Assembly: GCF_012274265.1 (NCBI RefSeq)
Contig: NZ_JAANYY010000005.1
Span: 124,001 to 188,000 of the forward strand
Origin: Sphingopyxis microcysteis
Lineage (GTDB): Bacteria; Pseudomonadota; Alphaproteobacteria; Sphingomonadales; Sphingomonadaceae
Direction of reading: 5' to 3'
DNA length: 64,000 nucleotides
A program made the position numbers and the translations under genes. Of the stretch, positions 52,019 to 61,837 are shown piece after piece. The notes below the pieces were generated by a model. The model worked only from the letters and a program-made list of their open reading frames with translations. It searched no databases and had not been told where the DNA came from. The first letter of the stretch is position 1; every line of letters begins with the position of its first letter.

Positions 52019-52034
52019 CCAAGTTGAAACTTGG
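52019..52034. promoter_or_regulatory. TetR-type operator candidate
   Basis: CCAAGTTGAAACTTGG has 7-bp perfect arms around GA. Overlapping it is TGAAAC-N9-GTTTCA. The site lies about 90 bases before the regulator start and 100 bases before the receptor start, a good place to control both genes. Confidence 0.6.
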
Positions 52035-52134
52035 TTCATGTTTCATTATTGGGTGCGTCGCGGCTTGGCAAGCACCGGGCCCAAAAAAACGACAGGGGCG
52101 GCAAGCGGTCGCTCCTTACATGGGAGAGTCCTAC

Positions 52135-54498
52135 ATGCGTCCTTTCGCTCGTCCGCTGCGCCGCGCCGTCCTTGCTTCGAGCGCGCTGTCCATGCTCGCC
52201 TTCACCCCGGCCGTCTTTGCCCAGGAGGCCGCCGCACCCGCCGATGAGGCGAGCACCGACGCCGGAGACGACGAGATCATCGTGACCGCCCGCCGCCGCG
52301 ACGAACGCCTGATCGACGTCCCGGTCGCGATCACCGCCTATTCGGGCGAGGCGCTGACCAAGGCGGGCGCGATCGACATCACCGATGTCGGGCAGACGAC
52401 GCCGAACACCACGCTCGAAGTGTCGCGCGGCACCAATTCGACGCTCAGCGCCTTCATCCGCGGCGTCGGCCAGCAGGATCCGGTGTCGGGTTTCGAACAG
52501 GGGGTCGGCCTCTATCTCGACGACGTCTATCTCAATCGTCCGCAGGCCGCGGTGCTCGACATCTATGACGTCGAACGCATCGAAATCCTGCGCGGGCCGC
52601 AGGGCACGCTCTATGGCCGCAACACCATCGGCGGCGCGGTCAAATATGTGACCAAACAGCTGCCAGAAGAATTTTCGCTCAAGCTCAAGGGCACGCTCGG
52701 CACCTATGACCAGGCCGACCTGGTCGTCACCGCCAGTGCCCCGATCGGCGACATCGTCCGCGTCGGCGGTTCGATCGCGCGGCTATCGCGCGGCGGCTTC
52801 GGCGACAATCTCACCACCGGCCTTGAAAATTACAACAAGGACGTCTGGGCGGGGCGCGGCACGGTCGAACTCGGCGGCTATGGCGCGCCGGTGCTGATCC
52901 GCATTTCGGGCGACTATACCAAGGACAAGAGCGCGCCGCGCGGCGGCCACCGCCTGATCCCCTCGCTGCGCACCAACGCGCCGGTGCTCGACAATGTGTT
53001 CGATAGCCGCGGCGGCCTCAACGATCCGAAGCAAGAGATCGAATCCTATGGTCTGGCGTTCAATGTCACCGCCGAATTGACCGACACGGTGACGCTGCGG
53101 TCGATCAGCGCCTGGCGCAAGGATACATCGGCGACCCCGATCGATTTCGACGCGCTGCCCGCGGTCGATGTCGACGTTCCCGGCTTCTACTTCAACGAAC
53201 AGATCAGCCAGGAATTCCAGCTGCTCTACGAAGGCGACCGGCTGAAGGGTCTGCTCGGCTTCTACTATCTCGACGCGACCGCCGACACCCTGTTCGACGT
53301 CCGCATCTTCAACACCCTCGCCGGGCTGACCGCCTTTACCGAGGCCGATGTCGATACCACGACCTATGCCGTGTTCGGTGACGCGACCTTCGATTTCAGC
53401 GACCAGCTCAGCCTGTCGCTCGGTGGTCGTTACACCTGGGACACGCGCGAAGCGTCGATCCTGCGCCAGAACTATCTCGGCGGCGGGTCGCCGGTGTTTG
53501 GCGGGGCGGGAGTCGCTTTTGGCGCCCCCGGTACCGATTTCGACGGCAAGCGCAGCTTCAAGAAATTCACCCCGCGCGCCTCACTCACCTTCAAGCCGAC
53601 CCCCGACCATACGCTCTACGCCAGCTATTCGCAGGGCTTCAAGGGCGGCGGCTTCGATCCGCGCGGCGTCGGCGTCAACGCCCCCGATACCGATGGCAAT
53701 GGCATCCGCAGCGACGCCGAAATCGCCGCTTTCCTGAGCTTCCGTCCCGAAAAGGTCGAAAGCTATGAAGTCGGTTACAAGGGCAGTCTGATGGACGGCG
53801 CGGTCAATGTCGCGCTCGCCGGCTTCTATGCCGACTATACCGACGTCCAGATCCCGGGCTCGGTCGCCTGCACCGTCAGCGGCCTGCCCAGCTTCTGCGG
53901 CATCGTGTCGAACGCCGGCAAGGCAACCTTCAAGGGCGTCGAATTCGAAGGTCGGGTCCGGCTGGGCGAGGATCTGGCCGCGGCGGGCGACCGGCTGACG
54001 CTGTCGACCGCGCTCGGCTACATCGATGCGCAATATAAGGAATATGTGTCGAACATCGGCGGTCGCCCGACCGACGTCGCCGAATTCCGCGAGGTGCAGA
54101 ACACCCCCAAATGGACCGCCAGCGGCACCCTCGCCTACGCCACCCCGATCGGCGACGGCGACCTCAGCTTTGGCACCACGCTGTCGTACCGCAGCAAGAC
54201 CTATCAGTTCGAAATCCCGAACCCCTACATCGATCAAAAGGGTTTTGCGCTGCTCGACGCGAGCGTCGTCTATACCGCCCCCGACGATCGCTGGAGCATC
54301 GGGCTGTTCGGCAAGAATTTGACGAACAAGGAATATAAGACCTCAGGCTATACCTTCATCAACGTCAACCCGACGACCGGCGCCCCGATCCTCGGCGGCA
54401 ACGGCCTGCCGACCTCGGCGCTCGGCACCGAAGGCACGCTGACCGCCTTTTACGGCAACCCGCGGCAGATTTTCGTCACCGGCACGGTCAAGTTCTGA
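52135..54498 (+). CDS. TonB-dependent outer-membrane receptor
   Basis: This receptor has 787 aa. It has a signal peptide (residues 1-30, ending AVFA), a TonB box region (DEIIVTARRRDERLIDVPVA), a plug domain (YDVERIEILRGPQGTLYGRN, TIGGAVKYVTK) and a long beta-barrel ending in FVTGTVKF. The plug motifs match siderophore/polymer receptors of the sphingomonad type; the substrate is unknown. GGGAGAG precedes ATG 52135. It is divergent from a TetR gene. Confidence 0.94.
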   Translation: MRPFARPLRRAVLASSALSMLAFTPAVFAQEAAAPADEASTDAGDDEIIVTARRRDERLIDVPVAITAYSGEALTKAGAIDITDVGQTTPNTTLEVSRGTNSTLSAFIRGVGQQDPVSGFEQGVGLYLDDVYLNRPQAAVLDIYDVERIEILRGPQGTLYGRNTIGGAVKYVTKQLPEEFSLKLKGTLGTYDQADLVVTASAPIGDIVRVGGSIARLSRGGFGDNLTTGLENYNKDVWAGRGTVELGGYGAPVLIRISGDYTKDKSAPRGGHRLIPSLRTNAPVLDNVFDSRGGLNDPKQEIESYGLAFNVTAELTDTVTLRSISAWRKDTSATPIDFDALPAVDVDVPGFYFNEQISQEFQLLYEGDRLKGLLGFYYLDATADTLFDVRIFNTLAGLTAFTEADVDTTTYAVFGDATFDFSDQLSLSLGGRYTWDTREASILRQNYLGGGSPVFGGAGVAFGAPGTDFDGKRSFKKFTPRASLTFKPTPDHTLYASYSQGFKGGGFDPRGVGVNAPDTDGNGIRSDAEIAAFLSFRPEKVESYEVGYKGSLMDGAVNVALAGFYADYTDVQIPGSVACTVSGLPSFCGIVSNAGKATFKGVEFEGRVRLGEDLAAAGDRLTLSTALGYIDAQYKEYVSNIGGRPTDVAEFREVQNTPKWTASGTLAYATPIGDGDLSFGTTLSYRSKTYQFEIPNPYIDQKGFALLDASVVYTAPDDRWSIGLFGKNLTNKEYKTSGYTFINVNPTTGAPILGGNGLPTSALGTEGTLTAFYGNPRQIFVTGTVKF

Positions 54499-54522
54499 GC
54501 CAGCGGCGATCGGCTAAAGGGG

Positions 54523-54550
54523 AAAGGGGCGTCCGAAGCGGCGCCCCTTT
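54523..54550 (+). terminator. Terminator of the TonB-dependent receptor gene
   Basis: AAAGGGGCG (54523-54531) pairs with CGCCCCTTT (54542-54550), followed by CTCGTTGTTGT. It lies 25 bases past the receptor stop. Confidence 0.75.
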
Positions 54551-54615
54551 CTCGTTGTTGTGATGGATCGGCGGCGATGCGGGCGGTGAGATGGAGGGCT
54601 TACGTTTCCCTTTCC

Positions 54616-54691
54616 GTCGTCCCGGCGAAGGCCGGGATCTCACCCTGTCGCATTACCGCACCGGCGAGATCCCGGCCTTCGCCGGGATGAC
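54616..54691. repeat. Palindromic repeat of the fliQ-fliR class
   Basis: Arms 54616-54641 and 54666-54691 pair over 26 bases with one mismatch (core CCCGGCGAAGGCCGGGATC). The right arm is identical to that of the element at 12697-12772. It lies between the receptor and CoA-transferase genes. Confidence 0.88.
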
Positions 54692-54739
54692 GAGGTCGTG
54701 GTACGCTGTAGCTTGGTGCAACCATCCGCAGCTCTTCCC

Positions 54740-55873
54740 CTAATGACCTAGCTCCGGCGCCGCGCCCGCAGCCACCATCCGCTCGCCGTCGATGACGATC
54801 GGACTCGCCAGCCCATCGACGAAAGCACCCTCGGGCCGGAATCGCATCCCGCGCGCCGTCACTTGCGGGTCGGCGAATACCGCGGCCATATCGTTGATCG
54901 GCCCTGCCGGAACCCCCTGCTCCTCCAGCGCGAGGGCCAGCGGCTGCGCGTCCCAGCCCGCGATCTTCGCCGCGAGCAGGGGGATCAGCGCGCTGCGATT
55001 TGCCAGCCGCGCGGCGTTGGTCGCGAACCGCGCGTCATCGGCCCAGCCCGCCTCGCCCAAAATCACGCATAATTTACGGAACTGGCCGTCGTTGCCGACT
55101 GCAATTACCAGTTGGCCATCGGCGGTCGCGAACGCCTGATAGGGGACGACATTGGCGTGGCCGTTGCCCATGCGGCGCGGCACGGCGCCGCTCGCCAGAT
55201 AATTGGCCGCCTGATTGGCGAGCACCCCGACCTGGCAATCGAGCAGCGCCATGTCGATATGCGCGCCCGTCCCGCTGACGTCACGGCGGCGCAACGCCGC
55301 CAGGATCGCGACCGCCGAATACATGCCGGTAAAGATATCGGCATAGGCAATCCCCGCCTTTTGCGGCGCGCCGTCGGGCTCGCCGGTCAGCGCCATCGCG
55401 CCGCCCATCGCCTGAATGATGAAGTCATAGCCCGCGCGGTGGGCATAGGGGCCGGTCTGACCGAACCCGGTGATCGAACAGACGATCAGCCGCGGATAAG
55501 CGGCGATCAGCGTCGCGGGGTCGAGGCCATATTTGGCGAGCCCGCCGACCTTGTAGTTTTCAATGACGACATCGGCATCGGCGATCAGGTCGCGCACCGC
55601 GGCCTGCCCCGCACCGGTGGCAATATCGATCGCCACCCCCGATTTGCCGCGATTGGTGCTGTGATAATAAGCTGCGCCGAGATTTTCGCCGCCTTCGCCC
55701 ATAATGAAGGGCGGTCCCCAGCTCCGCGTGTCGTCGCCAACCCCCGGCCGCTCGACCTTGATCACCTCGGCGCCCAGATCGGCGAGCAATTGCCCGCACC
55801 ACGGGCCCGCCAGCACCCGCGCCAGTTCGACGACGCGGATGCCTGCGAGCGGTTTCGCGCTGTCAGCCACCAA
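54740..55873 (-). CDS. CaiB/BaiF CoA-transferase, probable succinyl-CoA:glutarate type
   Basis: A family III CoA-transferase of 377 aa: [40 protein letters not shown], catalytic Asp in [16 protein letters not shown]. It overlaps gcdH by 11 bases, a pairing seen for succinyl-CoA:glutarate CoA-transferase, which supplies glutaryl-CoA. The substrate is inferred from this context. Confidence 0.88.
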   Translation of the reverse strand: MVADSAKPLAGIRVVELARVLAGPWCGQLLADLGAEVIKVERPGVGDDTRSWGPPFIMGEGGENLGAAYYHSTNRGKSGVAIDIATGAGQAAVRDLIADADVVIENYKVGGLAKYGLDPATLIAAYPRLIVCSITGFGQTGPYAHRAGYDFIIQAMGGAMALTGEPDGAPQKAGIAYADIFTGMYSAVAILAALRRRDVSGTGAHIDMALLDCQVGVLANQAANYLASGAVPRRMGNGHANVVPYQAFATADGQLVIAVGNDGQFRKLCVILGEAGWADDARFATNAARLANRSALIPLLAAKIAGWDAQPLALALEEQGVPAGPINDMAAVFADPQVTARGMRFRPEGAFVDGLASPIVIDGERMVAAGAAPELGH

Positions 55874-57068
55874 AGGCGGAGATGCCGGTGATCGCGCGGC
55901 CCAGGATCAGCGCATGGACGTCGTGCGTCCCTTCATAGGTGTTCACCGTTTCCAGGTTCACCGCGTGGCGGATGACATGATAGTCGGCCGAAATCCCGTT
56001 GCCGCCGTGCATGTCGCGCGCGACGCGGGCGATATCGAGCGCCTTGCCGCAATTGTTGCGCTTCAGGAAGCTGATCGCATCGGGAATCAGGCGCCCTTCG
56101 TCGATCAATCGCCCGACACGCAGCGCCGCGTGCAGCCCGAGCGTGATTTCGGTGAGCATATTGGCGAGCTTCAGCTGGACGATCTGGTTCGCCGCGAGCG
56201 GCCGCCCGAACTGCTGGCGTTCGAGCGTGTAACCCCGCGCCGCTTCGTAGCAGAATTCCGCCGCACCCATCGCGCCCCAGCCAATGCCGTAGCGCGCCCG
56301 GTTGAGGCAGCCGAAGGGACCTTTGAGCCCCGACACATTCGGCAGCAGCGCGTCTTCACCGACCTCGACGCTGTCCATCACGATTTCGCCGGTGACCGAA
56401 GCGCGCAAGGACACCTTGCCCTCGATCTTCGGCGCCGAGAGGCCTTTCATGCCCCTTTCGAGAATGAATCCGCGGATCGCGCCGCCATGCGCTTCCGATT
56501 TCGCCCACACGACGAAGACATCGGCGATCGGCGAGTTGGTGATCCACATCTTGGCGCCCTTGAGGCGGTAGCCGCCCTCGATCTTTTCGGCGCGGGTGCG
56601 CATGCCGCCGGGGTCGCTGCCCGCGTCGGGTTCGGTCAGCCCGAAACAGCCGACCAGCTCGCCCGAGATCAGCCCGGGCAGATATTTGCGCTTCTGCTCC
56701 TCGCTGCCATAGGCGTTGATCGGGTGAATCACGAGGCTGCTCTGCACCGAACAGGCCGAACGATAGCCCGAATCGATGCGCTCGACTTCGCGCGCGATCA
56801 GCCCGTAGCTGACATAGTTCAGCCCGGCGCCGCCATATTCGGGGTCGATCGTCGCGCCGAGCAGGCCGAGCGCGCCCATTTCCGACATGATCTCGCGGTC
56901 GAAGCGCTCGTCGAGAAACGCCGAGGTGACGCGCGGCAGCAACGCATCGGTGGCATAGGCGCGCGCGGTGTCGCGGACCATCCGCTCCTCTTCGCTGAGT
57001 TCGGCGTCAAGCTGAAGCGGGTCGAGCGGGTCGAGCGCTTCGATGCGCTGCGGATCGGCGAGGGCCAT
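55863..57068 (-). CDS. gcdH: Glutaryl-CoA dehydrogenase
   Basis: This enzyme converts glutaryl-CoA to crotonyl-CoA in lysine/tryptophan catabolism. The 401-aa protein has [20 protein letters not shown], a conserved [20 protein letters not shown] block and [20 protein letters not shown] with the catalytic Glu. It matches the glutaryl-CoA class more closely than short-chain dehydrogenases. It is cotranscribed with the CoA-transferase. Confidence 0.92.
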   Translation of the reverse strand: MALADPQRIEALDPLDPLQLDAELSEEERMVRDTARAYATDALLPRVTSAFLDERFDREIMSEMGALGLLGATIDPEYGGAGLNYVSYGLIAREVERIDSGYRSACSVQSSLVIHPINAYGSEEQKRKYLPGLISGELVGCFGLTEPDAGSDPGGMRTRAEKIEGGYRLKGAKMWITNSPIADVFVVWAKSEAHGGAIRGFILERGMKGLSAPKIEGKVSLRASVTGEIVMDSVEVGEDALLPNVSGLKGPFGCLNRARYGIGWGAMGAAEFCYEAARGYTLERQQFGRPLAANQIVQLKLANMLTEITLGLHAALRVGRLIDEGRLIPDAISFLKRNNCGKALDIARVARDMHGGNGISADYHVIRHAVNLETVNTYEGTHDVHALILGRAITGISAFGG

Positions 57069-57115
57069 GGAAAGGGGCTTTCTCTATATGGCGAGCAGCC
57101 CTTTCGGGACGCGCG

Positions 57116-58021
57116 CTAGGGGGTCGGGGCCGCGGTGCTGCGGGCGATTGCGGCAGCGGGACTGTCGCGCGGCTCCAATATCGCGGCGGTCTCGATCAGG
57201 TCAAGCGCACGCCGCGCCTCATGATAGCGCCGCGCATCGATCAGCCAGTCATTGGCCGCGGCGGCCCCCGGCAGCGCCTCGACCTCGGCAATCGCCAGAT
57301 CGGCCTGCCCAGCCCCCAGATAACGTCGGGCGCGATCGAGGCGTTCGGAAGCGCGCGGCGACTGCGTTCCCGCCGCGCGGACGACGAACAATTCGCTCAG
57401 CTCGCGGCGAAAGCCGGTCCACAGGCTGCCACTGTCATCACCGCCTCGCCCGACGAGCTGCGGCGCCAGCGTGTCGAGTTCGGCGCGCAATTGTTCGAGC
57501 GTCACCGGATCGCGCGACGTTTCGATGATCGTCTTGACCGCATTGGGCTGGTCGTCGCCGAAACGCAGCCGCAATTGCGCGTCGAGATAGCCGAGCGACA
57601 GGCCGCGATCGAGCGCGCGGCGCACCGCAAAGGCGACGAGCAATCCTTCCGACCGCGATGCGTTGCCCGACGCCGATTCGGCCTCCAGCGTAATCCGCGA
57701 CAGCCGCTGTTCGAGCTCCGCCACGCGCGCCGCCAGCGCATTGGCGCCATCGACGGGCGCGACGACCAGCGGCGCGCCCTTCGGCACCGCATCGGCGATC
57801 CGCACCGGATCGGCCATATCGCGAACCGCTGGCGGCGCGATGACGTTCGCCGCAGGGGCGGTGTCGGTAGTGGTCAGCCAGCGATTCACCGCCCAGCCCC
57901 CTCCGGCAATACCGATCAGCAGCAGGAGCAGGGCAGCGATGGCGAGCAGCCGAAACGATGGTCCCCTGGCCGGGACCGCCTCGACCGCAGGCGAGGGGGT
58001 GTCGATGCTATCGATTGCCAT
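57116..58021 (-). CDS. Mitofilin-like membrane protein next to hemD
   Basis: A 301-aa protein with one membrane helix at about residues 24-46 (LLAIAALLLLLIGIAGGGWA), an Ala-rich linker, a coiled-coil region at about residues 95-120, and a helical C-terminal domain. Such proteins of the mitofilin/COG4223 type follow hemC-hemD in many alphaproteobacteria and are proposed to shape the inner membrane. ATG 58021 avoids the long in-frame extension over hemD. Confidence 0.8.
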   Translation of the reverse strand: MAIDSIDTPSPAVEAVPARGPSFRLLAIAALLLLLIGIAGGGWAVNRWLTTTDTAPAANVIAPPAVRDMADPVRIADAVPKGAPLVVAPVDGANALAARVAELEQRLSRITLEAESASGNASRSEGLLVAFAVRRALDRGLSLGYLDAQLRLRFGDDQPNAVKTIIETSRDPVTLEQLRAELDTLAPQLVGRGGDDSGSLWTGFRRELSELFVVRAAGTQSPRASERLDRARRYLGAGQADLAIAEVEALPGAAAANDWLIDARRYHEARRALDLIETAAILEPRDSPAAAIARSTAAPTP

Positions 58022-58040
58022 ATGTCTCTTTCGAACGACC

Positions 58041-58730
58041 CTATTTTCCGCCCTTGTGGCACAAAGCATGCGCCAGTGCCAACATTGCCGCGTCGGTGGG
58101 CGCTGGCGCCGCGACCCGTTCGCCCCATCCCGCGCCCGCCGCCGCGGCGACGGCAGGGCTGATCGCGACGAGCGCCAGATGCGCGCGCGATGCGCCGACG
58201 AGGTCGCCGATCCGCCGCGCCGCGCGCACAGAATGGGCGAGCAGCACGGCAGGCGCGGCGATGACCTCGGCCCAGTCGCCCGGCGGTTCTGCCGGCTCGA
58301 CACCATAGCAGGCGCGCGGGTCCAGCAGCGCACCACGCGGATCGAATTCGGACCGTTCGCGGCCGCAAAGCCATAATATCCGGGCGATTTTTTCGGACGC
58401 CATGGCGTCAAGCAAAGCCTGGCCATCGGCCGTGCCGGTCTGCACCACGGTCAACCCCGCCGCCCGCGCCGCGTCGGCGGTTGCCTCTCCCACCGCGTGC
58501 ACGGGCAGCGCCGCCAGCTCGGCAAGCTGCGCGCCCGCAAGCCGCACCGCTTGTGCGCTGGTCAGCAGCAGCGCGTCGTAGTTGGCAGGCGCCGGGAGCG
58601 CCCAGTCGATCGGGTGCGCGGCAAACAGAGGCATCGCACGCGCGTCGAGGCCAAGCGCGGCGGCGCGCGCGATCGTGGCGCTGTTGCCCGGTTCGGGGCG
58701 GGTGACGACGAGCGGCAGGCCGCCGCTCAT
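58041..58730 (-). CDS. hemD: Uroporphyrinogen-III synthase
   Basis: HemD closes hydroxymethylbilane to uroporphyrinogen III. The 229-aa sequence is divergent, as usual, but keeps LPLVVTRPEPGNSATIARAA, LLLTSAQAVRLAG and LVAISPAVAAAAG-type blocks. It overlaps hemC by 4 bases. Confidence 0.88.
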   Translation of the reverse strand: MSGGLPLVVTRPEPGNSATIARAAALGLDARAMPLFAAHPIDWALPAPANYDALLLTSAQAVRLAGAQLAELAALPVHAVGEATADAARAAGLTVVQTGTADGQALLDAMASEKIARILWLCGRERSEFDPRGALLDPRACYGVEPAEPPGDWAEVIAAPAVLLAHSVRAARRIGDLVGASRAHLALVAISPAVAAAAGAGWGERVAAPAPTDAAMLALAHALCHKGGK

Positions 58731-59674
58731 GCGGCGAACAGCCGCCGCACCGTATCGGGAGCGTCGTCGAGCAATCGCCGCGCCAGCGCCGCTGCCGCAT
58801 CGTCATGATCGATCAGCGCATGCCCCGCGGCATGATCGGCGCCGTCGTCGGAGTAAATTTCGGCGTCCATTTGCAACATGCCGTCATCGCGCCAATGCGC
58901 ATGCGCGGCAACCGGCGAGCGACAATCGCCGCCCAGCGCCGCCAGAAAGCTGCGCTCTGCCGCGACCGCGCGATGGGTCGGCGCATGGTCGATCGCCAGG
59001 AGCAAGGCCAGCGTATCACCATCGGCGGCGCGGCATTCGACCCCGATCGCGCCCTGCGATGCCGCCGGGAGGAGCACCGCGATGTCCTGCGCCGTGCCGA
59101 CCGCGTGCATCCCCAGCCGGTCGAGCCCCGCCGCCGCGAGCAAGGTTGCGTCGGCCTCGCCCGCCGCGAGCTTCGCCAGCCGCGTCGCGACGTTGCCGCG
59201 CAGCAGCACAGGCTCCAGATCGGGCCGGATTCGCCGGACCTGCGCCGCGCGGCGCGGACTGCTCGTGCCTAGCCGCGCGCCGTGCGGCAGATCGGCGATC
59301 GTCGTTGCCGCCATCCCTTCGCGCACGACCAGCCGGTCGCGCGGATCGGCGCGTTCGAGCATCGCGCCGAGGGCAAAGCGCGCATCGCGGATGGTTTCGA
59401 CGTCTTTCAGCGAATGGACCGCAATATCGATCACCTTGGCATCAAGCGCCGCGTCGAGCTCGCGCGTCCAAAGTTCCTTGCCGCCCACCTCGGCCAGCGC
59501 ACGGTCCTGGATCCGGTCGCCGGTGGCGGTCATCGGCACGATGGTGAGCGCCTCGGGCGCAAGGCCGTGCGCCACGATTAGCGCCGCAACCGTCATATGC
59601 GCCTGCGCCATCGCCAGCGGCGATGCGCGGGTACCGATGCGAAGCGGGTTTTCGGGGGTCGGAAGGTCGATCAT
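58727..59674 (-). CDS. hemC: Hydroxymethylbilane synthase (porphobilinogen deaminase)
   Basis: HemC condenses four porphobilinogens on a dipyrromethane cofactor. The 315-aa protein has [53 protein letters not shown], and the cofactor Cys in [13 protein letters not shown] near residue 245. ATG 59674 is the start; the in-frame extension to 60778 runs antisense through tsaD and is rejected. Confidence 0.95.
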   Translation of the reverse strand: MIDLPTPENPLRIGTRASPLAMAQAHMTVAALIVAHGLAPEALTIVPMTATGDRIQDRALAEVGGKELWTRELDAALDAKVIDIAVHSLKDVETIRDARFALGAMLERADPRDRLVVREGMAATTIADLPHGARLGTSSPRRAAQVRRIRPDLEPVLLRGNVATRLAKLAAGEADATLLAAAGLDRLGMHAVGTAQDIAVLLPAASQGAIGVECRAADGDTLALLLAIDHAPTHRAVAAERSFLAALGGDCRSPVAAHAHWRDDGMLQMDAEIYSDDGADHAAGHALIDHDDAAAALARRLLDDAPDTVRRLFAA

Positions 59675-59737
59675 CGCAAAGCTGCTAGCGCGGCTTGCCC
59701 TGCCGATAAAGGGGCGGGTAAAGGAACGCGCAAGATA

Positions 59738-60772
59738 ATGACTCTGATCCTCGGCCTTGAATCGAGCTGCGACGAAACCGCGGCAGCGCTCGTCGACAGC
59801 GACCGGCGCATTTTGGCGCATCGGGTCGCGGGGCAAGAGGCCGAGCACGGCCCGTTCGGCGGCGTCGTTCCCGAAATTGCCGCGCGCGCGCATGTCGACC
59901 GGCTCGCGCCGATCGTCGCAGGCGTGCTGGGCGATGCGGGCGTGTCGCTCGCCGATGTCGATGCCATCGCCGCGACCGCCGGACCGGGGCTGATCGGCGG
60001 GGTGATGGTCGGACTGGTCACCGGTAAGGCGCTTGCCCACGCCGCAGGCAAGCCGCTGATCGCGGTCAATCACCTTGAAGGCCATGCGCTGAGCCCGCGC
60101 CTCGCCGACCCCGATCTGAAATTCCCCTATCTGCTGCTGCTCGTCTCGGGCGGCCATTGCCAATTGCTGCTCGTTAAGGGAGTCGGCGACTATCGCCGCC
60201 TCGCCACCACGATCGACGACGCCGCAGGCGAAGCATTCGACAAGACCGCCAAACTGCTCGGCCTCGGTTATCCGGGCGGCCCGGCAGTCGAGCGCATCGC
60301 GCGCGAGGGAAACCCCCATGCGGTGCCACTGCCGCGCCCGCTCGTCGGCAGCGCCGAGCCGCATTTCTCTTTTGCTGGGCTCAAAAGCGCGGTCGCGCGT
60401 GCCGCCGCCAGCGGCGCGCACAGCGTCGCCGACCTCGCCGCCTCGTTCCAGCAGGCGGTCGTCGACTGCCTTGTCGACCGCAGCCGCATTGCGCTCACCG
60501 CCTGTCCCGGCGCGACCGCGTTCGTCGTCGCGGGCGGAGTCGCCGCCAATGGCGCGATCCGCACCGCGCTGACCGATCTCGCCGCGCGCTTCGATCGCCC
60601 CTTTGTGGCGCCGCCGCTGTGGCTGTGCACCGACAATGGCGCGATGATCGCCTGGGCGGGGGCCGAGCGCTTCGCCGCGGGCCTGTTCGATGACCTCTCG
60701 GTCGCCGCCCGCCCGCGCTGGCCGCTCGATCCGGCCGCAGAAACCGTGCGCGGCGCCGGAGTGAAAGCATGA
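59738..60772 (+). CDS. tsaD: tRNA N6-threonylcarbamoyladenosine transferase TsaD
   Basis: TsaD makes t6A37 in ANN-reading tRNAs. The 344-aa protein has [17 protein letters not shown], the metal-binding HxxGH motif in [24 protein letters not shown] and [20 protein letters not shown]. It is divergent from hemC with 63 bases between, and overlaps gpsA by ATGA. Confidence 0.96.
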   Translation: MTLILGLESSCDETAAALVDSDRRILAHRVAGQEAEHGPFGGVVPEIAARAHVDRLAPIVAGVLGDAGVSLADVDAIAATAGPGLIGGVMVGLVTGKALAHAAGKPLIAVNHLEGHALSPRLADPDLKFPYLLLLVSGGHCQLLLVKGVGDYRRLATTIDDAAGEAFDKTAKLLGLGYPGGPAVERIAREGNPHAVPLPRPLVGSAEPHFSFAGLKSAVARAAASGAHSVADLAASFQQAVVDCLVDRSRIALTACPGATAFVVAGGVAANGAIRTALTDLAARFDRPFVAPPLWLCTDNGAMIAWAGAERFAAGLFDDLSVAARPRWPLDPAAETVRGAGVKA

Positions 60773-61761
60773 CGTCATACAAGAATTTCGGCGTCGTTGG
60801 TGGCGGCGCCTGGGGAACGGCGCTCGCCCAGCTGCTCGCCGCTGACGGTGCCCCGGTGCGCCTGTGGGCGCGCGAAGCCGAGGTCGTGACAGCGATCAAT
60901 GCCGAGCATCGCAACCCGGGCTTCCTGCCTGGCGCCGCGCTGTCGGCCTCGCTGACCGCGACCGGCTCCCTCGTCGACATGGCTGAGCTTGACGCGCTAC
61001 TCATCGTCGTACCGGTGCCATTCCTGCGCGCCGTGCTCGCCGATCTGCCCGCGGGCGACGCGCCGCTTATCTTTTGCAGCAAGGGGATGGAGGCGGGCAG
61101 CTTTGCCTTCCCGATCGACATGGCGCGCGACCTCGCGCCGCAGCGTCCGCACGCGGTGCTGTCGGGGCCAACCTTTGCCAACGAAGTCGCCGCCGGGCTG
61201 CCGACCGCCATCACCCTCGCCGCCGCCGATCCCGACCTCGCCGCCGCGATTGCCGGAGCGATCGCGCGCCCGCATTTCCGCCCCTATGTGTCGACCGACG
61301 TCATCGGTGCCGAAATTGGCGGCGCGATCAAGAATATCCTCGCCATCGCCTGCGGTATCGTCGACGGCGCCGGGCTCGGGCTCAACGCGCGCGCTGCGTT
61401 GATCAGCCGCGGCTTTGCCGAAATGACGCGCTTCGGCCTCGCGCGCGGCGCGCAGGCTGAAACGCTCGCGGGGCTCGCCGGGCTCGGCGACCTCGTCCTC
61501 ACCTGCACCTCGTCCAATTCGCGCAACTTCGCGCTCGGCCAGGGGCTCGGACGCGGCGAGGATGCCGCCACGCTGATGGCCGACCGCCGCACCGTCGCAG
61601 AGGGCGCATTCAGCGCCCCGGTCGTCGCCGCCGCGGCGCGCGCCGACGGTATCGACATGCCAATCTGCGACACCGTCGCGCGGCTGGTCGCGGGTGAAAC
61701 GCGCGTCGCCGATGCCATTCACGCCCTGCTCAGCCGCCCGCTGCGATCCGAGGGCCGGTGA
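60769..61761 (+). CDS. gpsA: Glycerol-3-phosphate dehydrogenase [NAD(P)+]
   Basis: GpsA makes sn-glycerol-3-phosphate for phospholipids. The 330-aa protein has [50 protein letters not shown] and the catalytic Lys in [19 protein letters not shown]. Its ATG overlaps the tsaD stop. Confidence 0.95.
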   Translation: MTSYKNFGVVGGGAWGTALAQLLAADGAPVRLWAREAEVVTAINAEHRNPGFLPGAALSASLTATGSLVDMAELDALLIVVPVPFLRAVLADLPAGDAPLIFCSKGMEAGSFAFPIDMARDLAPQRPHAVLSGPTFANEVAAGLPTAITLAAADPDLAAAIAGAIARPHFRPYVSTDVIGAEIGGAIKNILAIACGIVDGAGLGLNARAALISRGFAEMTRFGLARGAQAETLAGLAGLGDLVLTCTSSNSRNFALGQGLGRGEDAATLMADRRTVAEGAFSAPVVAAAARADGIDMPICDTVARLVAGETRVADAIHALLSRPLRSEGR

Positions 61762-61837
61762 TCGAGTGTACGGATTTGCCTGCGCCCCCGCACCGCGCTA
61801 GACTGCGCGCCGGGGATCAGCAGAAGGGGCGGCGGGC

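Noticed and set aside
59675..60778. N-terminal extension of hemC antisense to tsaD
   Set aside because: tsaD is a well-conserved gene on the plus strand; HemC has its normal N-terminus at 59674.
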